This document shows, in pieces, positions 38,201 to 46,260 of a stretch of DNA of 47,941 bases. Each line of letters begins with the position of its first letter. Positions within the stretch are counted from its first letter, which is position 1. The notes beneath the pieces were generated by a model. The model saw nothing but the letters and a program-made list of their open reading frames with translations, was not told the DNA's origin and did no database searches. The stretch spans positions 1 to 47,941 of the forward strand of contig JABMOW010000119.1 of the NCBI GenBank assembly GCA_013204025.1, read 5' to 3'. Both the position numbers and the translations under genes were made by a program. Origin of the DNA: Fidelibacterota bacterium. Lineage in GTDB: Bacteria > Fidelibacterota > Marinisomatia > SCGC-AAA003-L08 > JACNLC01.

Positions 38201-38515
38201 GGGAATAAATCTTTCAGGTTTGATGTGCTTTTCAAAAGTCAGGTTCCGTTGCAAGTCATTAACATGTGCAGGAATTGATGTCAAAACGAAGGTCTTGTTT
38301 TCAAAACCAGATACCAATACCCAATCACCGGTATTATCTTGAGAAATAGTGTAGCCATCTTCGACCTCAATCCAGTTCTGCCACTCATCCCCGTGGACGA
38401 AGGCTGTAAAAGTAGTTCCATCCGACTGAACCAGCGTGATTGGGCCGGGTTTCGCAGGGATCGCAGATAATAATTGAAATGCTAATATTGATAATAAGAC
38501 TAATATCTTTTTCAA
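35288..38515 (-). CDS. Secreted M6-family metallopeptidase with beta-propeller repeats and dockerin tag
   Basis: I start at TTG (38515), five bases after GGAG, giving a clean signal peptide (KKILVLLSILAFQLLS); the longer frame adds 16 unlikely residues. The peptidase domain (about 100-480) is immune-inhibitor-A-like, with zinc motif HEFGHALGLPD (His298-His302) and an ENRQ segment. After a CARDB-like Ig region (about 500-620) come FG-GAP/VCBS-like repeats to about 1000, such as DLDGNGSQEIIFGD and DIDMDGEIEIVV. The last 58 residues are a dockerin tag (GDLNYDTMIDVLDI, GDLNSDGDLDVLDV). It is an exported protein-degrading enzyme, standing alone. Confidence 0.9.
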   Translation of the reverse strand: MKKILVLLSILAFQLLSAIPAKPGPITLVQSDGTTFTAFVHGDEWQNWIEVEDGYTISQDNTGDWVLVSGFENKTFVLTSIPAHVNDLQRNLTFEKHIKPERFIPEQPTDLHLPDLTQVDRIDFNIPLLLIEFPDLTANYTTQDFDLLMNQIGYESSQGPTGGFRDFYLEISYGEFDPHSVVSGWYMADNSFFEYGYNAPNGWDNVRVMIAEAVDDAEAQGMDWSQFDNDGDGWVDALNVVHAGGGAEEGNGNFIWSHKWNLGGNARFYDGVWIDSYTINPEIQGGNQNMVYRGVICHEFGHALGLPDLYDTDYTSSGIGYWGLMSGGSWGGNGSSPWYPAHMCAWSKIQMGWITPMIVNDPTITVEMVNVEENPIVYRMNGTGVANEYFLYENRQKILSDQTLVESGLLIWHIDDSMNGNTNDWHHLVDLEQADGNYNLNYGSGSDMGDPYPGSTGSTTFANHTEPNSQFYDGSPSNISAVNIAEYDNLVTVTFRNLPTLIVDNYQMTEIDGDGDGEANPGEFGSLNFTLHNPSPGAVSNLTGEFSTTDPYLTLENTTMDFNDIGPFGYSPGLSELIVSIDENTPLGSHFVQVDLLGSSGTDVFTQLLVIDFDIQINQAGFPILLDNKVISSPLAIDLDGNGSQEIIFGDYSGMLHALYSDGTPVTGAWPFDTGDQIWGAPAAADIDMDGEIEIVVSSKSKHLYILSADGTVETDYYANQFLIGTPSIGNVDDDEELEIIFASMATTGQLFAVNPDGSDVAGFPVTINEKVYESVALADFNANGKADMVFGTDSNHLWLIYDNGDVADGFPFTTGGKIRTSPVLFDLESDGNYEILFGCDDQFLYLLNHEGEVIFNYPTGSVIRSSPSILQTDSELMIFFGNDNGMLFAVNGFGNDIPGWPHQLDQQVSSNSVFADINNDGNVEVITAGKTGMLFVHELDGTSYPEFPMIVGFNLECSPIVADTDADGDLELITGTDHGISAIDIKSSGTSSQWAMYQGNALRTGFIDVTGVQILPGDLNYDTMIDVLDIVYIVSIIMGEQNAGAYEYMAGDLNSDGDLDVLDVIMIVNLIVTP

Positions 38516-38600
38516 AGAAAACTCCAAATCTGTTAAAATTAAAACCACACAACTTATGAACATCGATCGTTATTGTTGTTAAATAATTCTTGTCAAATTG

Positions 38601-38619
38601 TAAGGCCGAATAGGCCTTA
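38601..38619. repeat. Perfect seven-base-pair hairpin
   Basis: TAAGGCC-GAATA-GGCCTTA lies 86 bases upstream of the M6 peptidase start in a gene-free stretch. On the plus strand it is followed by a T-rich tract (GATTATTTTCTT), but no plus-strand gene precedes it. It could be a leader structure of the M6 transcript. Confidence 0.4.
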
Positions 38620-38789
38620 GATTATTTTCTTAAACATATTGAATATAATTAAACGCTTATAATGGTAATACTAATTTTTAACTATTAAAAAAGGGATTTT
38701 CCATTGACTGCACAAGATGGTAATTTTCTATCAGGATTTAACAATTAGAAAACTACAGATGATCAACCCTTAATGAAGATTTAATAATC

Positions 38790-38969
38790 ATGTTTAACCA
38801 ACTGTTATTCATTTTTGAGATTGCAAACAATCAAATGGGAGACCTCAACCATGATCAACGTATGATCGAGGAAATTTCATCCACCCATTTGGTGGCTGAT
38901 TCCTATTATTCGGATACTGAAATTGCTCGCAATTCGAACCGAAAAACCTATCTGATGCACTTATATTGA
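38790..38969 (+). pseudogene. NeuB-like N-terminal fragment (N-acetylneuraminate synthase family)
   Basis: A 59-codon frame reads LFIFEIANNQMGDLNHDQR followed by MIEEIS. The FEIANNxMGD...HxxxxIIxEI pattern is diagnostic of the NeuB/sialic-acid synthase N-terminus, where it forms the first strand and helix of the barrel. After about 30 residues similarity ends, and the frame stops in a TGATG overlap with the following HAD gene. With under one tenth of NeuB present it cannot be an enzyme. It is either a relic or a small leader coupled to the HAD gene. GDLNHD also resembles a dockerin loop, but the preceding FEIANN favours NeuB. Confidence 0.45.
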
Positions 38970-39553
38970 TGACTAAAACCATAATCTGGGATTTTGACGA
39001 CGTTCTTTTCAACACGTTGTATTATTGGACTCAATGGTATAACGAACAGAATGGAACGATTATTCAGTATGAAAATATTATTGAAAATCCACCACTCATT
39101 GCTGCAGGTATTAATTATGAAGAGTACCGTATGTCAATGGATGCTTTTAGAAACAGTGATTTTGCACGATCTATTGAACCAGATAAGAGCTTAATCGAAT
39201 GGTTCGAAAAATACGGAGATCATTTTATTCATGTTGTATTGACGGCGAGACCGTTATCTACCATGCCCGCTGCATCGCGCTGGATCTATACTCATTTTGG
39301 TCGCTGGATTCATACAATCAGCCATATTAGTTCTCCTCGTCCGGATGATCGGATCCATAATCACTTTTCCAAAAAGGGCGATTGGATCAATTATTTTAAT
39401 CCAACTGGATATTATATCGACGATTCTCCCGGACACATTGCGTCGGTAAATTCTAATAAGATCACACCGTTGTTACTTTCCCGACCCTGGAATGACAGTT
39501 CGCTTCAAATGCCAGAAATACTTATCAGGATAATTACTGAAAATGGATTCTAA
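38969..39553 (+). CDS. HAD-superfamily hydrolase
   Basis: The 194-residue product opens TKTIIWDFDDVLFNT, the HAD motif I (two Asp, first the nucleophile); motif II is the Thr in VVLTARPL, and YYIDDSPGHI provides the late acidic motif. A small helical cap lies between motifs I and II. It is a soluble phosphatase of unknown substrate. I chose the ATG of the TGATG overlap rather than the TTG one codon before. It probably shares a transcript with the NeuB-like fragment. A hairpin with T-run follows at 39662. Confidence 0.75.
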   Translation: MTKTIIWDFDDVLFNTLYYWTQWYNEQNGTIIQYENIIENPPLIAAGINYEEYRMSMDAFRNSDFARSIEPDKSLIEWFEKYGDHFIHVVLTARPLSTMPAASRWIYTHFGRWIHTISHISSPRPDDRIHNHFSKKGDWINYFNPTGYYIDDSPGHIASVNSNKITPLLLSRPWNDSSLQMPEILIRIITENGF

Positions 39554-39661
39554 ACTATTAATTAAACTTATCAGATCATATAACAGACTTTGTTACGGTG
39601 GATGCATTCACTTGCAACGCCATTGATAATTCTGATCCACTCAAAATATATGTTTAGGGAT

Positions 39662-39687
39662 ATATGTTGTTCATAACATATCTTTTT
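39662..39687 (+). terminator. AT-rich terminator after the HAD gene
   Basis: ATATGTT (39662-39668) and AACATAT (39675-39681) pair around GTTCAT and are followed by CTTTTTC. The stem is weak in GC but the T-run and position, about 110 bases after the HAD stop, suit a terminator. Confidence 0.4.
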
Positions 39688-39781
39688 CTAGAATAATTCT
39701 TTTTATGGTTACTGCTAAACAAATCACTGGTATTATCAGTAAAATACGTCTTCTTAATCAAGGGATAATTACACTTTACCA

Positions 39782-40777
39782 ATGAACAAAAACAGACAAT
39801 TTCACTTTGTACGGATATGGTTGCTGATGCTGGTTTTCTTGGCGTTTGGCACCACCGGATATCATTATCTGGAAAAGATGAATTGGGTGGATTCAATGTA
39901 TATGACATCCATTATTTTGAGTACGGTGGGCTTTGGTGGTGGACTCAATGTATTGTCTGAGGCAGGTCGGTTATTTACGGTGTTTCTCATCATATTTGGT
40001 GTGGGAATTGTCGCTTACGCCATTTCTGTTTCTGCCGATTTTATACTGCATAACCAGTTTTTCAGGAGAAGGAAAATGGAAAAATGGATCAGTAATATGA
40101 ACAATCACTATGTGGTGTGCGGGTTCGGACGCATGGGGAGCATCATCTGCCGGGAATTAAACCGCCACAGGGAAACTTTTATTGTCCTGGAAAATAATTC
40201 TCAAAAGGTGGACATCATTTCGGAGTTAGGTTACCAGGTTATTCAGGGTGACAGTCTTGATGATGAAGTCCTTCGGAAATGCAATTTGGAATCCTCTAAA
40301 GGACTTGTAGCGGTGCTTTCTACTGATGAAAATAATCTGTTTGTCACCCTGTCCGCACGGGGGATGAATAAAGACTTATTCATCATCGCCAAAGTCAGTT
40401 ATGCCAACAACCGAACCAAATTTATTACCGCCGGCGCCAATAAAGTGCTGAACCCTTATGAAGTTGCGGGTCACAGCCTGGCAAATATGCTTACACGTCC
40501 TGCGGTTGTGGATTTCCTGGAAGTGATCAGTAAAGGTTCCGAGGTGGACTGGGAGATGGATGAAATCAGAGTTTGCGAAAACTCAAGCTTTGCCAATAAA
40601 CGAATTGAAGATGTGTTCGATCGCACCAAACTGGACGTGATTATTGCTGCTATCAAACGTACTGATGGCAGAATGATATTTAATCCCAATGAGCAGACCA
40701 ATATTTATCCAAATGATCTCCTTATCGCTATGGGCTATCTGGAGAATTTGAAAAAACTGGAAGTGTTTTGCACGTAA
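39782..40777 (+). CDS. Potassium channel with TrkA-N/TrkA-C (RCK) domains
   Basis: The 331-residue product has two membrane helices flanking a pore loop (about residues 10-90) with filter STVGFGGG (47-54), then a cytosolic RCK region: dinucleotide-binding VVCGFGRMG (112-119) with GDSLDDEVLRKC, and a TrkA-C half (about 250-331). This is the MthK-type layout of a ligand-gated potassium channel. The filter differs from the common TVGYGD: Phe for Tyr is known, but Gly replaces the acidic last residue. It is monocistronic and has no strong Shine-Dalgarno. Confidence 0.85.
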   Translation: MNKNRQFHFVRIWLLMLVFLAFGTTGYHYLEKMNWVDSMYMTSIILSTVGFGGGLNVLSEAGRLFTVFLIIFGVGIVAYAISVSADFILHNQFFRRRKMEKWISNMNNHYVVCGFGRMGSIICRELNRHRETFIVLENNSQKVDIISELGYQVIQGDSLDDEVLRKCNLESSKGLVAVLSTDENNLFVTLSARGMNKDLFIIAKVSYANNRTKFITAGANKVLNPYEVAGHSLANMLTRPAVVDFLEVISKGSEVDWEMDEIRVCENSSFANKRIEDVFDRTKLDVIIAAIKRTDGRMIFNPNEQTNIYPNDLLIAMGYLENLKKLEVFCT

Positions 40778-40881
40778 GAAGAAGCGATTGACTGTTCTTT
40801 TTCAAAATCAAGAAATGTCCATTCAAAAAGAGTTGAATTAAGAGCAACTACTTCTTTCGATATTTTCTTTTCAACATTTAA

Positions 40882-41259
40882 TCACTTGGTCAATAGTCCT
40901 AATAAACCAAGTAGAGAAACAACCGCAAAGAGTGACGTTGATGGAAATCGGAACGGGTTGATATTTCCTTTCAAGGCTACGGCGGCACTTAGTATTGATA
41001 GAGCACCCGTAACAGACGTCAAAAAAACCACTAGTTCAGGTCGATCAGGATGTAGTGCAACGTAAGCATAAGCGCCACCCATGGCGAATGTAAAAATAGT
41101 TGTAATGTGCCAGCAATAGTAGTTGAGCCATTTAGAAGCTTTTGGTAATTCAGTATCCGCAAGTAACGGTAATGCAACGCGTGGACCGCCGATAAACGTA
41201 TGTACTGCAAAAGTAATAACACTCATAAATGCAGCTGCCCAAAAAATAATAATTTGCAT
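40882..41259 (-). CDS. Small four-helix membrane protein of unknown function
   Basis: The 125-residue product has about four hydrophobic helices, with conserved-looking FAVHTFIGGPRVALPLL in the first loop and YYCWHITTIFTFAMGG in the second helix. The His residues within helices might bind haem or a metal, but this is speculative. A good AAGGA site precedes the ATG. No functional partner is evident: the upstream GNAT gene is 151 bases away, on the same strand. Confidence 0.65.
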   Translation of the reverse strand: MQIIIFWAAAFMSVITFAVHTFIGGPRVALPLLADTELPKASKWLNYYCWHITTIFTFAMGGAYAYVALHPDRPELVVFLTSVTGALSILSAAVALKGNINPFRFPSTSLFAVVSLLGLLGLLTK

Positions 41260-41410
41260 GGTTCAATCCTTCTAACTAAAAATATCACTTACGGATTGTG
41301 TATAAAATCTCAAAACTGTTGCCACTTCTTTTAATTTCATTTTACCCAAATCCATAGCCATACTACCAGGTTGGGTCGTTTGGTGATGTAAGGGATATAT
41401 GCTGTTCCAA

Positions 41411-42073
41411 TCATTTGGTAGAATGAACAATCCACACGTTTGGTTCAATATATGTTCCAATATCCGATTCCAAACAAATGTTTATTGGCGTTAAAGCCCC
41501 CGGAACAACATATTCCATTGTCTCCGGGAAGATCATATCTGTCCACCTTTGCCAATCACCTACACTACCGGTAATTTCCATCGATTTATTGCAGACTTTT
41601 ACAATTTTCCCACCAAGTTGTTCGTGAACTCGTATCCACGGGTCAAAAGAAAAACCATCACCATTTTTCCAATGAATATAATTTTCAATGGGGGTAAGGG
41701 GATATTTGCATTTATAGTTTGGCCTTACAGGTGCAATAAGGTTTACAAATTTCTTATTTTTTGCTATTTTTTGCATTATTTTTACAAGGTGATTGCTGAT
41801 TCCTTTACCTTGAAAATCTGGTGCTACAGAAATGGATAACGCACAAAGAAAGTTGGGATTTACTTTTCTAGAAAGATTTGAAAAGCCATGGGTCATTGCC
41901 CAATCCCATCCTTCAGCAGGTAAATGGTTTAGTTCTTTTTCCCATAACAAGGGCAAACAATTCGCCGATGCGACAAGTTTCTTCGACTCTTTCTCTATTA
42001 GGATAAATTGATATTCAGGAAATTTTTCATACAGGGCCTCCCAATATTTATTTGCGACAGAATCATGCAGCAT
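41411..42073 (-). CDS. GNAT-family N-acetyltransferase
   Basis: The acetyl-CoA-binding segment SVAPDFQGKGISNHLVKIM is clear, in a 220-residue frame starting at the first ATG. However, the same frame continues upstream for 30 more codons reading NEQSDLLKISDEIVDLVWPE, a natural family N-terminus, to a stop at about 42172, with no ATG, GTG or TTG. An ATT codon at 42161-42163 lies eight bases after AAAAAAGG and may be the true start. Otherwise the start has been lost by mutation. Substrate unknown. Confidence 0.75.
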   Translation of the reverse strand: MLHDSVANKYWEALYEKFPEYQFILIEKESKKLVASANCLPLLWEKELNHLPAEGWDWAMTHGFSNLSRKVNPNFLCALSISVAPDFQGKGISNHLVKIMQKIAKNKKFVNLIAPVRPNYKCKYPLTPIENYIHWKNGDGFSFDPWIRVHEQLGGKIVKVCNKSMEITGSVGDWQRWTDMIFPETMEYVVPGALTPINICLESDIGTYIEPNVWIVHSTK

Positions 42074-42307
42074 AAATTCCGGCCATACTAGGTCAACAAT
42101 TTCATCAGAAATTTTCAGTAGATCTGACTGTTCATTGCCATTAATTATTTGAAAATTTGTAATATCTTAAACCTTTTTTAATTGTTATAAATGTTACGGA
42201 ATTAGCTCCGCAATGTGCTTGACTAATTTATACTCATCTCGCTTTACTGATTCCTGTTTTATTGTACCTGTTAGCGAAGTCAGTAGCAACGAGGATCAGA
42301 TGGTAGA

Positions 42308-43099
42308 TTAATAACTTTTCCATATTTCAATTCTTTTATCTCTATAGCTTAAGTATAAATTATTTTCCTTAAAACATAATCCTACCACAGTTGAATCGGA
42401 AATCGTTTCTATCTCTGTAATATTGAAGTCATTATCTAAAATCATTAAAATATCAGTCAGTGTTGTATCCACTCCCAGCATAAAGAAGGACGAGTTATAA
42501 TATGCCAAAGCATAAACTCCGTAGTATGTTGTATCAATAAAATTCAATTGAAAAATTTCATCTCTGCTAGATTCGATGGATATGTCTTTAGAAATAGTTC
42601 GAACCCTATATTGACTTAAAGTATCCAAATTTCGGTATAGTGCTAAAAGAGAATCATTTTCGTTTTGGTAAGCCAATCCGCAAGGTTGCCAATTTGTGGC
42701 AATCGTATCTGACATCATAAATGCTTTTTCACCGATCGGAGAGCATCTAATAATAAGGTATGAATTTTTAGACTGCAGATAAAGATCAGTTCCATCATTT
42801 GTGATTGCAAAGTAACCTTGACCATTCATGTCTAAATCGAAGCTATCTGAAATGTAGTAAACGCTATCTGTGTTCATTCCAAATTTTAGGAGGTCTATTT
42901 GTGAACCTGCATTTCCAGAAAGATCATAATTGGTAGAAAAGAAATGATCGTTTAAAAAAGTAATATCAGATATGTCATCATAATAAGTGTTTTTTTCAGT
43001 GTTTATGGTGAGCTTTTCCTCGCAGGAAAGAGAAAATATTGAAATAAGTATCACCACTAAATAATACTTATTAGTTATTTGATGTGAAATTTGCTTCAT
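42308..43099 (-). CDS. Lipoprotein of unknown function, possibly beta-propeller
   Basis: The start at MKQISHQITNKYYL is chosen because GAGGA lies four bases before it; a further ATG five codons upstream has no such site. The signal ends FSLSC (Cys21), a good lipobox. The remaining 240 residues show repeated strands such as DGTDLYLQSKNSYLIIR and NNLYLSYRDKRIEIWK, as in WD/propeller-like lipoproteins of the FCB group. No catalytic motif is seen. Confidence 0.68.
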   Translation of the reverse strand: MKQISHQITNKYYLVVILISIFSLSCEEKLTINTEKNTYYDDISDITFLNDHFFSTNYDLSGNAGSQIDLLKFGMNTDSVYYISDSFDLDMNGQGYFAITNDGTDLYLQSKNSYLIIRCSPIGEKAFMMSDTIATNWQPCGLAYQNENDSLLALYRNLDTLSQYRVRTISKDISIESSRDEIFQLNFIDTTYYGVYALAYYNSSFFMLGVDTTLTDILMILDNDFNITEIETISDSTVVGLCFKENNLYLSYRDKRIEIWKSY

Positions 43100-43244
43100 T
43101 ATTCCTCTTGTCATTTAGTTTTTAAAACTACCTAACGGATTGCCATTCAGTGTGCGATATGTCAAACCGTGAAAATCATGTTAAGCATGTCCTCTGCAAT
43201 AGCGTGCTAGATTGTCAAGAACGGTAATGATCAAATTTTGTATT

Positions 43245-44036
43245 CTACTCCTCAGTCACTTTTACGAAAACCACCTGGCTGCGTCTGGCATCTGAAGCCT
43301 TATGAATCAATTCAGATGGCTCCTCTGAATATTCCAGATCAATCGCATCCGCTTTTAGTGCGATAGAACCGGCTACGCTAACAGAAACTTCCCATATCCA
43401 GGATACTTCTGTTTCACCATCACAATCAAATTTGCTTGGTTCAAGTAATGATCTTTCAGTCGACACCTCAGCAACCCACCATATTGCAGCCAAGCCTTTA
43501 TCATCACTGGCATTTACTGTGATATAGAATGGTTCGTTAATGCTAACCTTTGTTTTCGAAACCTCTATTTGCACTTCCGGAGCTCCTGGTGCTTCATCAG
43601 GGTATTGGGCTGGTAGACTATGGTTATAGTTATACTCGGTAGTATTTTCCCTTGTAAAAGACCTGTATGGATAATCCGGTTTTTTGCCCTTACTTGTTCT
43701 TGATTTAGTATTTTGCTTTGTGTTGCTTGAATAACCACTCTCTCTAACTATATAATTGGAGTGATAAACTTTCATTTCATATTCAGCAAAAGGTAGTAAA
43801 GCATAATAGCGACCGCAGCTTTTGGTACGAACGCTAATATTATATCCGGAGCTATTATTTCTGAATTCAATCCTAACATTTGCAAGTGGACTTCCGGAAC
43901 TACCGTCGGTATTCTTTTCATATAGAACGCCTGAAACAGGTAACTTTGGATCTGTAACCTGATTAGATAGGATCAGTGAAAATAGAATTAACACTGATAC
44001 AAAAAAATATTTCAGTTTATTCAAAGTTCGACTCAT
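43245..44036 (-). CDS. Secreted protein with carboxypeptidase-regulatory-like domain
   Basis: A signal peptide (about residues 1-26) precedes VSGVLYEKNTDGSSGSPLANVRIEF and YYALLPFAEYEMKVYH, the pattern of a carboxypeptidase-regulatory (CarboxypepD_reg) beta-sandwich. A Lys/Ser-rich linker (about 105-130) separates it from a second beta domain with VNASDDKGLAAIWW. A linker Lys cluster and the EE terminus are notable. Function unknown; it is surface-exposed and perhaps adhesive. No Shine-Dalgarno is seen. Confidence 0.65.
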   Translation of the reverse strand: MSRTLNKLKYFFVSVLILFSLILSNQVTDPKLPVSGVLYEKNTDGSSGSPLANVRIEFRNNSSGYNISVRTKSCGRYYALLPFAEYEMKVYHSNYIVRESGYSSNTKQNTKSRTSKGKKPDYPYRSFTRENTTEYNYNHSLPAQYPDEAPGAPEVQIEVSKTKVSINEPFYITVNASDDKGLAAIWWVAEVSTERSLLEPSKFDCDGETEVSWIWEVSVSVAGSIALKADAIDLEYSEEPSELIHKASDARRSQVVFVKVTEE

Positions 44037-44214
44037 GCATATAATTAATTTTACTCTACTTCCAGCTAAAGCCAGAGATCTTCTAATCTGATAACCATTT
44101 GGTACTTGGATGCATCTATCATGTGTTGTACTATTAACATTACTCTAGATTTCATCTCGTCTTTCTGGTTTTTCTCTCCTCGCTGAATTGTAGTAATACT
44201 TGCGTTTGTTCAGA

Positions 44215-45666
44215 TCAACTTGGGTTGATTTTCTTATCCTTTTTACCGGAATCTGTTTTTTCTTGAGGTGCCATTGTTGACGATTTATCTGCCGCAATTT
44301 CTCCTAGATATTTTGGTAGATCGATTCCCGCCATTTCTGCTACATCATGCAGAGGAGGCAGGCTTTTGATCAGTCCGGAAAGAAAGTTAGAGGTGGTTGT
44401 ACCTTCTTTGCCACCTCCCGCGGAATCCCATACGGTCACTTTATCGATCTTAATGTTTCGAATGGCTTCCACCTGTAACTGTACGATCTGTTCAATTTTT
44501 TCGGTCATTAGCAGAGTGGCGGCTGACTTGGCATCCCCATTACAGCCTTGAACCAGATTGAGATAACCGGCAGCCTTGCTATCAAGTACTTGTCGAATTC
44601 CCTCAGCCTCAGCCTGATATTTGAGGAGAATGGCATCGGCCTGACCTTTTGCCTCACGACGGGTTTTCTCTGCCTCGGCTTCCGCAGCGATTTCAACCTT
44701 CCGTTTGTTGATTTCCTGACGAACCACTTCATCAGCGTTGAGTCGTTCCTGTTCGGACTTATATTGGGCTTTTTGAATTTCAACTTCGGCTTCTCGTTTA
44801 GCGACTTCGCCACGTTGCAGGGCTGCGGCTTGTTTTACAGCTAATTCGGCAACGGCATCGGCAATATCGGCTTTAGCGAGGTTTTCACCGTCAACGGCTT
44901 GGGCTTCCTGTTGTTGTACATATATCCGCTGATCTGCCTCAGCTTTTTTCTTACCTTTTTCTGATTCAGCTACATTTTCAGCGACTCGGACTTCTTTCAC
45001 CTTGGTTGCTTCTGCTTCGCCGATAGCGCCTAATTTTTCCTGCTCAGCCACATCCACCTTAGCCTGATTGATTGCCTCTGCTGCTGCTTTCTTTCCAATG
45101 GAGTCAATGTATCCTGATTCGTCGGTAATATCCGTAATGTTAACGTTAATGAGGAAAAGACCGATCTTATTCAATTCCATTGAAACATTCTTTCGAATGG
45201 ACTCCAAAAAACTTTCACGGTCCTGATTTATCTGTTCAATGGTCAAGGATGCCACCGTAAGACGCAATTGTCCAAAAATGATCTCCTTTGACATCTCCTC
45301 GATTTCATTCTGAGTCAGGTGAAGCAAACGTTCTGCAGCAGAGTTCATGACTTCAGGTACGGTGCTGATTCCCACTGTAAAAGTAGATGGAACATTGATA
45401 CGGATATTTTGCAAAGAAAGGGCTTTCTGCAACGGAATGGGAATAGTCATTGGCGTGAGACTGATATATGCATAATCCTGTATCAATGGCCAGATAAGCC
45501 TTCCGCCACCATGGATACAATTCGCGGATTGCCCTATCCCGACTTTACCAAAGACCACTAGAATTTTATCAGACGGACATCTTTTATATCGGGACGCGAG
45601 AAACATGATGGTTGAGACCACCAGGATGAGAAATGCGGCAATAGGGTAAATCCAAAAATCAATCAT
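44215..45666 (-). CDS. Flotillin-like SPFH/band 7 membrane scaffold protein
   Basis: An N-terminal membrane helix (about 5-24) leads into the SPFH domain, with KILVVFGKVGIGQSANCIHGG and the VPSTFTVGIST strand. This is followed by a long Ala/Glu/Lys-rich coiled coil (about 200-360) with repeated AEAE, QAEA and KAEA segments. The C-terminus holds a flotillin-like SAATLLMTEKIEQIVQLQVEAI segment. Flotillins organise membrane microdomains. A strong AAGGAG site precedes the ATG. The gene starts 12 bases after the NfeD-like gene, the usual floT/NfeD pairing. Confidence 0.9.
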   Translation of the reverse strand: MIDFWIYPIAAFLILVVSTIMFLASRYKRCPSDKILVVFGKVGIGQSANCIHGGGRLIWPLIQDYAYISLTPMTIPIPLQKALSLQNIRINVPSTFTVGISTVPEVMNSAAERLLHLTQNEIEEMSKEIIFGQLRLTVASLTIEQINQDRESFLESIRKNVSMELNKIGLFLINVNITDITDESGYIDSIGKKAAAEAINQAKVDVAEQEKLGAIGEAEATKVKEVRVAENVAESEKGKKKAEADQRIYVQQQEAQAVDGENLAKADIADAVAELAVKQAAALQRGEVAKREAEVEIQKAQYKSEQERLNADEVVRQEINKRKVEIAAEAEAEKTRREAKGQADAILLKYQAEAEGIRQVLDSKAAGYLNLVQGCNGDAKSAATLLMTEKIEQIVQLQVEAIRNIKIDKVTVWDSAGGGKEGTTTSNFLSGLIKSLPPLHDVAEMAGIDLPKYLGEIAADKSSTMAPQEKTDSGKKDKKINPS

Positions 45667-45678
45667 AACAACTCCTTA

Positions 45679-46260
45679 TTATATTATTATTTCAACCACA
45701 AGAACATTCGCGTCAACCCGAACGACTCGTATTGGTGCACCGGTGGGAACAGAAATTCCATTTATTTCAACGGCATCAAATTCACGAAGACGGTTTTGGA
45801 AATTAATACTGACTCTCCCCATCCCTCTTTCAGGAATGGTAAGGTACACGGTTCCGGTACTGCCTACTGAGTCAGACGTTTTAAGTGCTCCGTTGGATTG
45901 CAGACTGGCTGCACCCTTAAAGAGCTTGCCGATAATCCACACGGAAACGAATCCTGCAGCTACCGCTCCGACCATTGAAATGCTCGTTCCCACTTGACTT
46001 TGTCGGTAAAGTGCAAGTCCAACGAGGCCAAACATCATGAAAAATGCGGAAAGACCATGTAACGAGATTAAGCGAAAACCCACATCAGAATCCACGTGAT
46101 CCGTATCAATATCCATATCGCCGTCAACACCAATATCTGAGTCGGCATCACCGCCCATGAATTGCATGACAAGTTTTATCAGAACGAAAAAACCGCCAAT
46201 GATGGCACATATCAGGAAGAACATCTCCAACCCGTTAAAATCTGAAAAAGCATTTACCAT
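45679..46260 (-). CDS. NfeD-like membrane protein with C-terminal OB fold
   Basis: The 193-residue product has an N-terminal helix, an Asp-rich stretch (GDADSDIGVDGDMDID, about 37-58), two or three further helices, and a C-terminal OB-like domain with VGSTGTVYLTIPERGMGRVSINF and ending VVEIII. NfeD/YqiJ proteins pair with flotillins and affect their assembly, and this one sits directly upstream of the flotillin gene with GGGAG before the ATG. The Asp-rich stretch may bind cations but is not a dockerin. Confidence 0.85.
   Translation of the reverse strand: MVNAFSDFNGLEMFFLICAIIGGFFVLIKLVMQFMGGDADSDIGVDGDMDIDTDHVDSDVGFRLISLHGLSAFFMMFGLVGLALYRQSQVGTSISMVGAVAAGFVSVWIIGKLFKGAASLQSNGALKTSDSVGSTGTVYLTIPERGMGRVSINFQNRLREFDAVEINGISVPTGAPIRVVRVDANVLVVEIII

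Noticed and set aside
41272-41460. 62-codon minus-strand frame overlapping the GNAT gene end
   Set aside because: Overlaps the better supported GNAT gene and shows no recognisable pattern.
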